Origin: Lysobacterales bacterium
GTDB lineage: Bacteria > Pseudomonadota > Gammaproteobacteria > Xanthomonadales > Xanthomonadaceae
NCBI GenBank assembly: GCA_017302135.1
Contig: JAFLDZ010000029.1
Location: forward strand, 1 to 35,792
Length of the DNA: 35,792 bases
Direction: 5' to 3'
Position numbers and translations under genes: made by a program. Each line of letters opens with the position of its first letter. Positions within the stretch are counted from its first letter, which is position 1. The notes beneath the pieces are model-generated. The model was not told the DNA's origin. It did not search any database and saw only the letters and a list, made by a program, of their open reading frames with translations. Below, piece by piece: positions 23,988 to 33,151 of this stretch.

Positions 23988-24956
23988 ATGGACCGTTACG
24001 AACGCATTCTCTCCCTGCACCGCATCCTGAAGAGCGCCCGCTACCCGGTCACGGTCAAGCGGCTCCAGGACGAGCTGGAATGCTCGCGCGCCACCGCCTA
24101 CCGCGATCTGGCCTTTCTGCGCGACGCGCTGATGGCGCCGATCATGGGCGACGGCGAAGCCGGTTTCCGCTACGACCCCAGCGAAGGCGAACGCTTCGAG
24201 CTGCCGGGGCTGTGGCTGAACTCGGAAGAATTGCATGCGCTGCTGGCCGCGCAGCAGCTGCTCAGCCGCACCGGCGGCGGCGTGCTGTCCTCGGCGCTGG
24301 CGCCGTTGCAGCAACGCATCGAAAAGCTGCTGGAAGAACACGCGCCCGGCAAGCGCTGGCCGGTCGAACGCGTCCGCGTCATCCCGCATCGCACCCGCAA
24401 GATGGACGAACAGGTGTTCCGCATCGTCTGTTCCGCCGTGCTGGAGCGCAAACAGCTGCACTTCGACTACCGCGCGCGCTCCACCGACGAAAAAACCCGT
24501 CGTGTCGTCTCGCCGCAGCGCGTCACCCACTATCGCGGCAACTGGTATCTCGACGCGCTGGACCACGATCGCGAAGCGCTGCGCAGTTTCTCCGTCGACC
24601 GCATCGCCACCGCGCGCATGCAGGACGCGCCCGCGCAGGACGTGCCGGACGCCGAACTCAACGACCACCTCGCGGGCAGCTACGGGATTTTTTCCGGCGC
24701 GCCGAAAGGCATGGCCACCATCGTCTTCAATCCCAAGATCGCGCGCTGGGTCGCCGACGAACACTGGCATTCGCAGCAGCAGGACCGCTTCCTGCCCGAC
24801 GGTCGCTTCGAACGCAAGGTGCCGTACAGCGCCCCGCGCGAACTGCTGATGGACATCCTGCATTACGGCCCCGATGCGGAAATCGTCGAGCCCGCATCGC
24901 TGCGCGAGCAGATGAAGTCGATGCTGGCGCTTGCGATTTCGGCGTATGAGCCCTGA
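23988..24956 (+). CDS. YafY-type transcriptional regulator with HTH and WYL domains
   Basis: 322 residues from the ATG at 23988. Residues 1-60 are an HTH_11-type DNA-binding domain (RYERILSLHRILKSARYPVT, then LECSRATAYRDLAFLRD). Residues about 140-230 hold a WYL domain with RKQLHFDYRARST, VSPQRVTHYRGNWYLDALDH and RSFSVDRI. A C-terminal WCX extension follows. WYL domains sense nucleic acid or other ligands and such proteins usually regulate nearby genes. It is divergent from arsM and so is a candidate regulator of the ars operon, but could equally serve the patatin-like gene that overlaps its end by 11 bases. Confidence 0.85.
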   Translation: MDRYERILSLHRILKSARYPVTVKRLQDELECSRATAYRDLAFLRDALMAPIMGDGEAGFRYDPSEGERFELPGLWLNSEELHALLAAQQLLSRTGGGVLSSALAPLQQRIEKLLEEHAPGKRWPVERVRVIPHRTRKMDEQVFRIVCSAVLERKQLHFDYRARSTDEKTRRVVSPQRVTHYRGNWYLDALDHDREALRSFSVDRIATARMQDAPAQDVPDAELNDHLAGSYGIFSGAPKGMATIVFNPKIARWVADEHWHSQQQDRFLPDGRFERKVPYSAPRELLMDILHYGPDAEIVEPASLREQMKSMLALAISAYEP

Positions 24957-25869
24957 CCAGGCGCCGAGCGTTGCGCTGGTGCTCGGCGCTGGCGGCGCCC
25001 GTGGGCTGGCGCACATCGGCGTGATCGAAGCGATCGAGGCGCGCGGGTTGCGGATCGCCGCGATCGCGGGCTCGTCCATGGGTGCTCTGGTCGGCGGCAT
25101 CTACGCCTCCGGACGGCTGCCGGCCTATCGCGACTGGGCGCTTGCGCTCAGTCGCACCGATGTCTTCCGCCTGCTCGACTTCGGCATCGGTCGGCCCGGT
25201 CTTTTCACCGGCGACCGGCTCATGGACGAGTTGCAGGAGATCGTCGGCCAACACCGGATCGAATCGTTGCCCATCCCCTTCACCGCCGTCGCGACCGACC
25301 TGCGCGCGCAGCGCGAGGTCTGGCTCACCCGCGGTTCGCTGTTCGACGCCATCCGCGCATCCATGGCGATCCCGCTGGTGTTCACGCCGGTCAAGCTTGG
25401 CGGCCGCGAACTGGTCGATGGCGGTCTGCTCAATCCCGTGCCGATCGCGGCCATGCGCCAAGCGCTGGCCGACGTGGTGATCGCGGTCGATGTCAACGCA
25501 CGCGTCGCCAATGCGCACGGCCATGCGTCGCAGATTGCGGATGGCGGCGATCGCGAATCCATGCGCCTGCCTGTGATGGTGGACGCCGAAGACGGCGTCG
25601 AAAAGGAAACGGCCGGCTCGATGTTCGCGCAGTGGTTCACGCGCAAGGCGGCGGAGCAGGCGCAAACCGGCCTGATCGATCTCATGGCGCGCTCGCTCGA
25701 CACCATGCAGGGACAACTCTCGCGCATGCAGCTGGCGTTCGATCCGCCCGATATCCTGGTCCGCATCTCGCGCGACAGCAGTTTCTTCTACGAATTCTGG
25801 CGCACCCGCGAATTGATCGAGATCGGCCGGAAACAGGCCGACGATGCGCTGGATGCGGCCGGTTACTGA
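24946..25869 (+). CDS. Patatin-like phospholipase, RssA type
   Basis: 307 residues from the ATG at 24946, which overlaps the regulator stop. Family motifs are complete: the oxyanion loop GAGGARGLAHIG (residues 14-25), the nucleophile elbow GSSMG with Ser44, and the catalytic Asp158 in VDGG. The enzyme would hydrolyse acyl chains of phospholipids through the Ser-Asp dyad. No signal peptide is present, so it is probably cytosolic, perhaps peripherally membrane-bound. A charged insert between about residues 185 and 230 and a helical C-terminus follow the catalytic core. The overlap suggests co-transcription with the WYL regulator. Confidence 0.88.
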   Translation: MSPDQAPSVALVLGAGGARGLAHIGVIEAIEARGLRIAAIAGSSMGALVGGIYASGRLPAYRDWALALSRTDVFRLLDFGIGRPGLFTGDRLMDELQEIVGQHRIESLPIPFTAVATDLRAQREVWLTRGSLFDAIRASMAIPLVFTPVKLGGRELVDGGLLNPVPIAAMRQALADVVIAVDVNARVANAHGHASQIADGGDRESMRLPVMVDAEDGVEKETAGSMFAQWFTRKAAEQAQTGLIDLMARSLDTMQGQLSRMQLAFDPPDILVRISRDSSFFYEFWRTRELIEIGRKQADDALDAAGY

Positions 25870-25962
25870 TCCGGATCCGGTTTGCGATTCAATCGCTGAC
25901 CCGCTTGCTTCGCCGATGCGGCGGTCCATGGCCGCGCCGGCAGGGCTGCTTTCCACACCCTG

Positions 25963-26322
25963 CTAGGGAGCCGGATCGAGTTCGTAGGACGCATAGAACG
26001 GTTTCCCTGCCGCTACCGGAAGAAAAGCCCTCGCCAGATGCAGGTCGAGGCAGATCGCAAAAGGCGAATCGTCGTTGCGCCAGGTGCGTTCGGTGACGCC
26101 GTTCTTGCTGACGCGGGCGACGATGGCGAACGGCGGAAACGATTTTTTCGCCGGGCCGCATTCGGTCATCGCAGCGCCGAGTGCTTTGCCCTGCGCCTCG
26201 ATCAGCGCAGCGCCGTCCTTGTGGCTCAGCACCGACTCGTATTCGTCGGCGCGCGCCTTGGCATCCGCGAACGAGGTGTCGGCCGCCGTCAGCTGCGCGG
26301 CCAGGAGCAGTGCATGAATCAT
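25963..26322 (-). CDS. Small unknown protein, possibly exported
   Basis: 119 residues from the ATG at 26322, with AGGAAA eight bases upstream. The first 13 residues (MIHALLLAAQLTA) could be a short signal peptide. The rest contains a helical stretch and then FAIVARVSKNGVTERTWRNDDSPFA-type strands with two Cys (CGPAKK, AICLDLHLA). The end, with alternating strands and FLPVAAGKPFYASYEL, loosely recalls a TonB/AgmX C-terminal-like fold, but this is weak. It converges with the patatin-like gene and lies 64 bases downstream of another small minus-strand gene. Confidence 0.55.
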   Translation of the reverse strand: MIHALLLAAQLTAADTSFADAKARADEYESVLSHKDGAALIEAQGKALGAAMTECGPAKKSFPPFAIVARVSKNGVTERTWRNDDSPFAICLDLHLARAFLPVAAGKPFYASYELDPAP

Positions 26323-26386
26323 CGTGTCGTTTCCTGTGGATGACGGGATGATGCCAGATCCGCTCCGCTCGACCCACGCCAACGTG

Positions 26387-26878
26387 TCAGGCCGCGCCTG
26401 TGACGATCGCGGCGACCATGGCAATCACGAACACAACGACCATCAAGCCGATGAATATCCCGAACGCGCTGAGCAGCGGAGCCGCCCAGCCTCGGCGAGG
26501 ATAATTGCTGCCGAACCGCGCAGCGACGTACGTCTGCTGCGATTTGCCGAGCGTGTAATACCAGACGATCAGCAGCACCAGGCCGCCAAACCGCGCCAAC
26601 ATCTCGAAGCCCTTGGATTCCGGCATGAAGAGCGATGCGACGGTGACCGCGACGATGAAAGCGATGCTTCCGACGACCCACTGCTTCGACGCAGCTGCTT
26701 TCTCGGGCTGACCGAGCGCTCTCCAGTTCAGCATATGCAGATACGCACCGAAGATCGGGCTGAAGAGAATGCTCCAGCTGCCGGCCGCCGTCGGGTTCCA
26801 CAGCGCAGGCGCAAGCTCGCCATCGATGACATCGCCAACGACGGCTTTCGGCGGAGCATAGGGATTCTGTGCGGACAT
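26387..26878 (-). CDS. Unknown multi-pass membrane protein
   Basis: 163 residues from the ATG at 26878, with AAGGAAA upstream. An N-terminal NPYAPPKAVVGD stretch precedes ALWNPTAAGSWSILFSPIFGAYLHMLNW. Three further hydrophobic segments follow: about residues 70-85 (VVGSIAFIVAVTVASLF), 95-110 (FGGLVLLIVWYYTL) and 138-160. The NPYAPP start is common in small uncharacterised membrane proteins of Xanthomonadaceae. No catalytic motif is seen and no function can be given. The gene may form a pair with the small gene at 25963-26322 on the same strand. Confidence 0.6.
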   Translation of the reverse strand: MSAQNPYAPPKAVVGDVIDGELAPALWNPTAAGSWSILFSPIFGAYLHMLNWRALGQPEKAAASKQWVVGSIAFIVAVTVASLFMPESKGFEMLARFGGLVLLIVWYYTLGKSQQTYVAARFGSNYPRRGWAAPLLSAFGIFIGLMVVVFVIAMVAAIVTGAA

Positions 26879-27064
26879 GGGTCGACGTTTCCTTTGTGTG
26901 CGGTGGACTGCCCCCGGATGGGACGGCCATTCGCAGCCTCTCACTCGGCAAGCAGTACCGTCAATCGACGCCTCCGTCGCGATCATCGATCTTTTCTATC
27001 GACCGTCGCAGCCCCTGCGACCCACCCCCGCAACACTGGTCTCCAGCCCAACCGGAGCGCCGCC

Positions 27065-27355
27065 ATGTCCCAGCCTCATCCGTCGTCCGTCTCTGTCATC
27101 GAACAAGGTCTGCTCGGTGCGACCGCGCTTGCCCTGGTCGCGCTGCTGTCGCTGCCGGTGGCACGCGGCGTGAGCGACACCTTCGGCTGGCTGCCGTTCT
27201 GGATGCTGGCGCTGCCGCTGAGCGCGTGGGCGATGGCGCGGGCGCTGCGGCGACGCATCCACGGCGGACGGGCGCTGCCGATGGCGTCGGTGCATCCGAT
27301 CGGCGCGGCCCGCCCGCGCGCGCAGGGCGCACAGGCGCTGCGTCGGGCGGCCTGA
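27065..27355 (+). CDS. Small unknown membrane protein
   Basis: 96 residues from the ATG at 27065, with GGAG seven bases before it. Two hydrophobic segments lie at about residues 13-32 (LLGATALALVALLSLPVARG) and 39-58 (WLPFWMLALPLSAWAMARAL). They are followed by an Arg/Ala-rich tail without further motifs. I do not recognise the family. The longer open frame back to 26324 is antisense to the gene at 26387-26878 and is rejected. It stands alone between a divergent gene and the peptidase gene 109 bases downstream. Confidence 0.55.
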   Translation: MSQPHPSSVSVIEQGLLGATALALVALLSLPVARGVSDTFGWLPFWMLALPLSAWAMARALRRRIHGGRALPMASVHPIGAARPRAQGAQALRRAA

Positions 27356-27464
27356 AGCGGTCAGGCCGCAATCGGCTCCGGCCCGGCAAACCAAAGGCGA
27401 ACACGTCCAGCGGGCAGCTGTGCTAGCGTTGCGGCCCCCGCCGTTCCATGTTCCGGACCTCCAC

Positions 27465-29606
27465 ATGCCCAAGCTTTCGCATGTCTGTCTCGCCGTCGCG
27501 TTCGCGCTCGGCGCAGCGCCTTCCCTGGTCGCCCACGCCGCGACGCCCGCCCCTGCCGCCAAGCCGACCATGCCCAATACCGCCGCTTCCGCCGACCCCT
27601 TCCTCTGGCTCGAAGGCGTCACCGACGAGAAGGCGCTGGACTGGGTCCGCGAGCGCAACGCCAAGGCCGAGGCCGAGATCGCCAGCACGCCCGAGTTCAA
27701 GCGGCTGGAAACCGATCTGCGCGCGATCCTCGACTCCGAGGCGCGCATCCCAGGCGTGCAGAAGATCGGCACCCACTACTACAACCTGTGGAAGGACAAG
27801 CAGAACCCGCAGGGACTGTGGCGGCGCACGACGCTGGCGGAATACCGCAAGCCGGACACGAAGTGGGAAACCGTGATCGATCTCGATGCGCTGAACGCCG
27901 CCGAGAAAGAGAACTGGGTGTGGCACGGCGCCGAATGCCTCAAGCCGAAGTACGAGCGCTGCCTGATCGCGCTGTCGCGCGGCGGTTCCGACGCCGACGT
28001 GACCCGCGAATTCGATCTCGATGCCAAGACCTGGGTGCAGGACGGATTCTTCCGCCCGGAATCGAAGGGCGGCCTGCAGTGGGTCGATCAGGACACGGTG
28101 TTCGTCTACACCGATTTCGGCGCCGGCTCGATGACCAAATCCGGCTATCCGCGCGTCGTCAAACAGTGGACCCGGGGCACGCCGCTCGAATCGGCGAAAG
28201 TGGTCTACGAAGGCAAGCCCGACGACATGTACATCGCCGCCTATCGCGATCTCTCGCCGGGCTTCGAACGCGACTTCGTCAGTCGTACGCTGGCGTTCTA
28301 CAACGACGAACTGTATCTGCGCGGCACCGACGGCAAGCTGGTCAAGATCGACGTGCCGAATTCCGCGAACAAAGCCGTGCACAACCAGTGGCTGACGCTC
28401 GAACTGCGCGAACCGTGGAAGTCGAAGGACCGCAGCTATGAAGCCGGTTCGCTGCTGGTGATCGATTTCGACAAATTCATGGCCGGCGATCGCGAGTTCG
28501 ATATCGCTTTCGCCCCCGACGATCACACCTCGTTGTCCGGCTACACCTGGACCAAGCAACATCTCGTGCTGACCCTGCTCAACGATGTGAAGAGCAAGAT
28601 CCGGATCATGACCCCGATCGGCGCAGGCAGCTGGCGGCAGAGCCTGCTGGTCGGCGCTCCGGCGGTGGGCACCGTCGACGTCAGCGCCATCGACGCGGAT
28701 ATCGGCGATGCGCTGTGGATGACCACCACCGATTTCCTCACCCCGACCACGCTGTCGATGGTCGAGATCGGCCAGCAGCCGCAGAAGCTCAAGTCGATGC
28801 CGGCGTTCTTCGAAGCCGAGGGCTTGATGACCGAACAGCAGTTCGCCACCTCCAAGGACGGCACCAAAGTGCCGTACTTCATCGTGCGCTCGAAATTCCT
28901 GCCGCTGGACGGCAGCACGCCCACGCTGCTCTGGGGCTACGGCGGTTTCGAGGTGTCCTACACCGCGACCTACAGTGCCATGGCCGGCCGCGGCTGGCTG
29001 CAGAACGGCGGCGTGTACGTGCTGGCGAACATCCGTGGCGGCGGCGAATACGGCCCGCGCTGGCATCAGGCCGCGCTGAAGGCGAATCGTCACAAGGCGT
29101 ATGAGGATTTCGCGGCGGTCGCCGAAGATCTGTTCGCGCGCAGGATCACCTCGCCGGCACGGCTCGGCGCGCAGGGCGGCAGCAACGGCGGCCTGCTGAT
29201 GGGCAACATGATCGTGCAGTACCCGCAGCTGTTCGGCGCCGTCGTCTGCCAGGTGCCGCTGCTCGACATGAAGCGCTACAGCCACCTGCTGGCCGGCGCC
29301 TCGTGGATGGCCGAATACGGCGATCCCGACACCAAGGACTGGGAGTTCATCAAGACCTTCTCGCCGTACCACCTGCTGAAGGAAGGCACCACTTATCCGC
29401 CGGTGCTGTTCACCACCTCCACCCGCGACGACCGCGTCCACCCCGGCCACGCCCGCAAGATGATGGCGAAGATGGAAGCGATGAACGCCGACGTGCGCTA
29501 TTACGAAAACATCGAAGGCGGCCACGGCGGCGCCGCCAACAACGAACAGGAAGCGCACATGCGCGCGTTGGCCTACACCTTCCTGTGGCAGCAACTCAGA
29601 AAATGA
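27465..29606 (+). CDS. Secreted prolyl oligopeptidase family (S9) serine peptidase
   Basis: 713 residues from the ATG at 27465. A signal peptide (CLAVAFALGAAPSLVAHAA) ends near residue 26. Residues about 40-430 form the propeller that limits access to the active site. The C-terminal alpha/beta-hydrolase domain has Ser573 in GGSNGG, the Asp in RDDRVHPGHA (655/656) and His687 in EGGHGG. LWGYGGFEVSY and NIRGGGEYGPRWH are typical S9A stretches. It should cleave short peptides after proline or similar residues, in the periplasm or outside the cell. The gene stands alone and is followed by a repeat element and a strong hairpin. Confidence 0.93.
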   Translation: MPKLSHVCLAVAFALGAAPSLVAHAATPAPAAKPTMPNTAASADPFLWLEGVTDEKALDWVRERNAKAEAEIASTPEFKRLETDLRAILDSEARIPGVQKIGTHYYNLWKDKQNPQGLWRRTTLAEYRKPDTKWETVIDLDALNAAEKENWVWHGAECLKPKYERCLIALSRGGSDADVTREFDLDAKTWVQDGFFRPESKGGLQWVDQDTVFVYTDFGAGSMTKSGYPRVVKQWTRGTPLESAKVVYEGKPDDMYIAAYRDLSPGFERDFVSRTLAFYNDELYLRGTDGKLVKIDVPNSANKAVHNQWLTLELREPWKSKDRSYEAGSLLVIDFDKFMAGDREFDIAFAPDDHTSLSGYTWTKQHLVLTLLNDVKSKIRIMTPIGAGSWRQSLLVGAPAVGTVDVSAIDADIGDALWMTTTDFLTPTTLSMVEIGQQPQKLKSMPAFFEAEGLMTEQQFATSKDGTKVPYFIVRSKFLPLDGSTPTLLWGYGGFEVSYTATYSAMAGRGWLQNGGVYVLANIRGGGEYGPRWHQAALKANRHKAYEDFAAVAEDLFARRITSPARLGAQGGSNGGLLMGNMIVQYPQLFGAVVCQVPLLDMKRYSHLLAGASWMAEYGDPDTKDWEFIKTFSPYHLLKEGTTYPPVLFTTSTRDDRVHPGHARKMMAKMEAMNADVRYYENIEGGHGGAANNEQEAHMRALAYTFLWQQLRK

Positions 29607-29617
29607 TCGACGAGTGA

Positions 29618-29643
29618 CGTAGGGCGGGCTCAAGTCCGCCATT
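29618..29643 (+). repeat. REP-like palindrome, GTAGGGCGG family (second copy)
   Basis: CGTAGGGCGGGCTCAAGTCC continues with GCCATTG. The core GGCGGGCT pairs with AGTCCGCC with one G-T wobble. The outer sequences match the copy at 7521-7543. Confidence 0.55.
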
Positions 29644-29684
29644 GCGACGCATCCCATCGCGACGCACCGCACATCAAGCGAAAC

Positions 29685-29713
29685 ACACAGGGCGGCCATG
29701 GGCCGCCCTGTGT
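29685..29713. terminator. Perfect 13-bp hairpin downstream of the S9 peptidase
   Basis: ACACAGGGCGGCC (29685-29697) and GGCCGCCCTGTGT (29701-29713) pair perfectly around the loop ATG. No T-run follows, so it is not a classical intrinsic terminator. Its place about 80 bases after the peptidase stop and before the next gene still suggests a transcript-end or RNA-stabilising role. Confidence 0.55.
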
Positions 29714-29846
29714 CATTGGGGTCGACAATGCCGGAATCGACGCTCGCCGGAATCCATACCTGTCGACATCCGGCAGGCATGCCGATTTGAATTCTGCTTC
29801 ACACCCGCCGTGGACACTGAAGGCTCCGCGACCAACGAGCCTCCCC

Positions 29847-30974
29847 ATGCAACGCATTCTCTCCCGTGTCTTCATCGGCGTGCTGACCCTCGCCGCCTCC
29901 GCATCGGCGCTGGCCATCCCACCGGAAACGCCCGATCGCATCCTCATCGTCATCAGCGGCGAAGGCCGGGACCAGGGCAAGACCCGGCCCGGATACGAGA
30001 TGGACGAACTCTCGCAGGCCTGGGCGATCTTCCGCGACAACGGTTTCGATGTGCACATCGCCAGTCCGAAGGGCGGCCCCGTCGAAGCCGACAAGTACGA
30101 TCCGGCGTATCCGTCCAACGCGCGTCTGCTGGCCGATCGCGAAGCGATGGCGCAGTTGGCCGCAACCCGTGCCACCACCGCACTGAAGGCCGAGGACTAT
30201 GCCGCCGTGTTCGTGGTCGGTGGCAAGGGCGCGATGTTCGATTTGCCGAAGGACAAGGCACTGACGAAGTTGATCGGTCGCATCCACGATCACGGCGGCG
30301 TGGTGTCGGCGGTGTGTCATGGCCCTGCCGCGCTGGTCGACGTGCGCAAGGCGGACGGCACGCTGCTCGTGGCGAACCGTGCGGTCAACGGATTCAGCAA
30401 CGAGGAAGAAACGATCTTCGGCAAGAAATGGGCGAAGGAATATCCGTTCCGGATCGAGGACGCGATGCGTGCACGCGGTGCGCGTTGGGAGGAAGCGCCA
30501 TTGATGATGCCGCGCGTCACCATCGACGCCCGGCTCATCACCGGCCAGAACCCGTATTCCACCTCCGGTGTGGCGGAAGCGGTGGTGCGTGCGACCGGAC
30601 GGACGCCCGTCGCGCGGACGCCCGACCGCGACGAGCGCAGCATCCTGCTGGTCGAACGCTTGCTGCACGGCGATGCCGAGGGCGCACGCAACGCGCTGGC
30701 AGCGACGCCCGCCGAGTTCCATGTCGAACTCATCGGACTTCTCGGTTACTACCAGGCGAAAGTCGCGACGACCGACGCCGCAGTGCGCGATGCGCTGGCG
30801 GTGATGCGGCTGGCGCAGCCGCATTTTCCGTCGCCGGAGCTGAGCCTGGGCATGGCCGAAGCGCACCTGCATCTGGGCGAGCGCACGCAGGCGCGTGCCC
30901 TGGCCGAGGGCGTGCTCGCGGCCAAGCCCGACATGGAAGAAGCAAAGGCCTTGCTGGCGCGGATTCACCCATGA
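29847..30974 (+). CDS. Exported DJ-1/PfpI-family protein with C-terminal TPR-like region
   Basis: 375 residues from the ATG at 29847. Residues 1-23 are a signal peptide (FIGVLTLAASASALA). The DJ-1/PfpI fold covers about residues 28-250: DRILIVISGEG, YEMDELSQAWAIFRDNGFDV, VFVVGGKGAMFDL and the nucleophile elbow AVCHGPAAL with Cys157. Such proteins are hydrolases, chaperones or glyoxalases of the Hsp31/PfpI type. The last 110 residues are helical and repeat-like (GLLGYYQAKVATTDAAVRDA, LSLGMAEAHLHLGERTQARA), recalling TPR units. It lies 28 bases before the response regulator gene, so an operon with the two-component pair is likely. A periplasmic redox or carbonyl stress role is inference. Confidence 0.75.
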   Translation: MQRILSRVFIGVLTLAASASALAIPPETPDRILIVISGEGRDQGKTRPGYEMDELSQAWAIFRDNGFDVHIASPKGGPVEADKYDPAYPSNARLLADREAMAQLAATRATTALKAEDYAAVFVVGGKGAMFDLPKDKALTKLIGRIHDHGGVVSAVCHGPAALVDVRKADGTLLVANRAVNGFSNEEETIFGKKWAKEYPFRIEDAMRARGARWEEAPLMMPRVTIDARLITGQNPYSTSGVAEAVVRATGRTPVARTPDRDERSILLVERLLHGDAEGARNALAATPAEFHVELIGLLGYYQAKVATTDAAVRDALAVMRLAQPHFPSPELSLGMAEAHLHLGERTQARALAEGVLAAKPDMEEAKALLARIHP

Positions 30975-31002
30975 ATCCCGCAGGTGGCAAGATGCGCGGA
31001 CC

Positions 31003-31695
31003 ATGACGACACTCGTCCCGCTCCGCGTGCTGCTGGTGGAAGACCACCACGCCCTGCGCGCGAACATCGCCGCGCTGTTCGAAGCGCATGGGCATGTGGT
31101 GGACTTTGCTGCCGACGGCCGCAGCGGCCTTCGGATGGCGTTGGCAGCGCCGCCGGACGTGCTGATCCTCGACCTCGGCCTGCCCGGCATGGATGGCCTG
31201 GAGGTCTGCGCCGAACTGCGCGCCCATGCCGACCGCCACGTGCCGGTGCTGATGCTGACCGCACGCGATGCGCTGGACGACAAGCTGCTCGGCTTCGGTC
31301 ACGGTGCCGACGATTATCTGGTCAAACCGTTCGCCGGCGAGGAACTCGTCGCGCGCTGCCTCGCACTGGCGCGTCGGCATCTGACCGGAACATCGCATGT
31401 GATCGAGGTCGGCAGCCTGCGCATCGATCGCCGCAGCGGAACCGTCGAACGCCAGGGCCAGCGCATCGAACTGGCGCACAGTCCCTACCGCATCCTGCTC
31501 GCACTCGCCGAACACTGGCCGCGCACGCTCACCCGGTCCGAACTCATCCATCGTCTGTGGGGCGACGAAGCGCCGCCATCGGACCCGCTGCGTTCGCATC
31601 TCTACGCCCTGCGGCAAGCGCTGGATCGTCCGTTCGAACGCACGATGCTGGTAACGATCCACGGCGTCGGTTTCCGGCTGGAAGCCGACGCATGA
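31003..31695 (+). CDS. OmpR-family response regulator
   Basis: 230 residues from the ATG at 31003. The receiver domain has VLLVEDHH at the start, phospho-acceptor Asp57 in LILDLGLPGMDG, and LVKPF with the conserved Lys. The C-terminal winged-helix of the OmpR/PhoB type covers about residues 130-228 (LTRSELIHRLWG, LRSHLYALRQALD, LVTIHGVGFRLEA). It should bind DNA when phosphorylated by the kinase encoded next, whose start overlaps its stop as ATGA. Target genes cannot be read from the window; the PfpI-like gene directly upstream is a candidate. Confidence 0.92.
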   Translation: MTTLVPLRVLLVEDHHALRANIAALFEAHGHVVDFAADGRSGLRMALAAPPDVLILDLGLPGMDGLEVCAELRAHADRHVPVLMLTARDALDDKLLGFGHGADDYLVKPFAGEELVARCLALARRHLTGTSHVIEVGSLRIDRRSGTVERQGQRIELAHSPYRILLALAEHWPRTLTRSELIHRLWGDEAPPSDPLRSHLYALRQALDRPFERTMLVTIHGVGFRLEADA

Positions 31696-32990
31696 CCCGA
31701 CCTCACCACCACTTGCGCCGGCGGCTGATGCTCGTCTTCGCAGCATTCAGTATTTCGATCGCCATCGTGTTCGCGCTCTATGCGCTGGCCTTCGCGTACA
31801 CCACCGAGGATGCCTTCTTCGCATCGCAGCTGGCCGACGAGGTCGCGCAGCAGCGCGAATCCATGCATCGCGATGGGCAATGGAGCACACCGCGCACGCT
31901 GGGCATGCGGCTGTACACCGACATCGCCGCGATGCCGGAGAGCCTGCGCAGTGTCTTGCGCGAGGAACCGGATCGCGTCGAGGTCGCCGGCGCAGCGGGA
32001 CGCCATTACCACCTCGCGCCGATCGACGATGCGCAGGGCCGCACGCAGGCGTGGCTGGTCTACGAGGTGAGCGACCGCCTCGTGGTTCGGCCGGTGCGCG
32101 GATACTGGCTGTCGCTGCTGGCCTGGACCACCTTGGGCATGACGCTGCTGGCCCTGGCGATCGGCGCCTGGCTGGCCCACCGCATCGCCGCACCGCTGTC
32201 GCAATTGTCCGACAAGGTCGCGCAATTGCAGGCCGACACCCTGCCGGAACGATTGCCCCACGCCGACCACGACGACGAAGTCGGCATCCTCGCGCGCGGC
32301 CTCGAAGCGCTGATGCAGCGCATCCGCGATTTCATCGAACGCGAACGCCACTTCACCCGCGACGCTAGCCACGAACTGCGCACGCCGCTTGCCGTGATCC
32401 GCAGCGCCGCCGAGCGCATGTCCGGCGACGCTGGACTAGCCGAAAGTTCACGCCAGCAACTCGCGCATATTCGGCAATCCAGCCGCCAGCTCGAACAGGT
32501 CGTCGACACGCTGCTGTCGATGGCGCGCGAAGACAGCGCCGAACCGCTGGAGTCGCTGCCCCTGTTGGCGATGGTGGAACGCGTGATCGTGGAGCAGGCG
32601 CCGCTGCTCGGCGAACGCGCCCTCGATATCGTGATCGACCTGCCCGCAGCGTATCGCGTCGTCTGCTCGCAGGGCGCGCTGCACATCCTGCTGTCGAATC
32701 TGATCGGCAATGCCTTCGCCCACAGCACGCAAGGCACGATCCGCATCGACCTGCACGACGGCCGCCTGCGCATCGCCAACCACGGCCACGCCATCCCCGC
32801 CGATCTGCGCGAGCACATGCACGAACCCCACCGCAAACGCGAAGGCAGCGCCGGCTTCGGCCTGGGCCTGTCGATCGCGCAACGGCTGTGCGAACGGCAT
32901 GGATTGAAACTGGCCGTCGAACATGAGGACAACGGCGAGACCCGGGCGCTGGTGGGGTTCCCGCACGACAACGGCCGTCTTCCGGTGTGA
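31692..32990 (+). CDS. Membrane sensor histidine kinase
   Basis: 432 residues from the ATG at 31692. A transmembrane segment at residues about 12-35 is followed by a periplasmic sensor of about 100 residues, then a second segment at about 140-165, a HAMP region, and the dimerisation/phospho-acceptor domain with His227 in SHELRTPL. The ATPase domain shows the N box LLSNLIGNAFAHS and a G box GFGLGLSIAQRL. A DxGxG-type G1 motif is not obvious: the expected position reads IANHGHAIP, a deviation also seen in some active kinases. It is coupled by four-base overlap to its regulator. The signal is unknown. Confidence 0.9.
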   Translation: MTRPHHHLRRRLMLVFAAFSISIAIVFALYALAFAYTTEDAFFASQLADEVAQQRESMHRDGQWSTPRTLGMRLYTDIAAMPESLRSVLREEPDRVEVAGAAGRHYHLAPIDDAQGRTQAWLVYEVSDRLVVRPVRGYWLSLLAWTTLGMTLLALAIGAWLAHRIAAPLSQLSDKVAQLQADTLPERLPHADHDDEVGILARGLEALMQRIRDFIERERHFTRDASHELRTPLAVIRSAAERMSGDAGLAESSRQQLAHIRQSSRQLEQVVDTLLSMAREDSAEPLESLPLLAMVERVIVEQAPLLGERALDIVIDLPAAYRVVCSQGALHILLSNLIGNAFAHSTQGTIRIDLHDGRLRIANHGHAIPADLREHMHEPHRKREGSAGFGLGLSIAQRLCERHGLKLAVEHEDNGETRALVGFPHDNGRLPV

Positions 32991-33010
32991 CGCGCCTGCG
33001 GGTGTTGTCT

Positions 33011-33060
33011 CCTTCTCCCCGCATCGCGGGGAGAAGGTGGCGCGAAGCGCCGGATGAGGG
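33011..33060. repeat. Solo REP-type hairpin element after the kinase gene
   Basis: CCTTCTCCCCGC (33011-33022) pairs perfectly with GCGGGGAGAAGG (33026-33037). GGCGC-GAA-GCGCC and CGGATGAGGGG follow. It is the same family as the right arm of the element inside soeB. It stands between convergent genes and may serve as a terminator for the kinase operon. Confidence 0.7.
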
Positions 33061-33151
33061 GCGAAGCGGTCAGTCGCCCACGTCGTCGTCCGCAGCATTG
33101 CGCTTGCGCGCCGCCTTACGGTGTTGCATGCATGTCGCATGCAATGCAATT

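Noticed and set aside
27423..29780. 785-codon minus-strand open frame opposite the S9 peptidase
   Set aside because: It has no domain, while the plus-strand frame has a signal peptide and a full catalytic triad.
33124..33144. Inverted repeat TTGCATGC-ATGTC-GCATGCAA near the 3' end of the Roco gene
   Set aside because: The arms are only eight bases, are made of simple GCATGC words and have no T-run. It may be part of a terminator, but the evidence is too thin for a feature.
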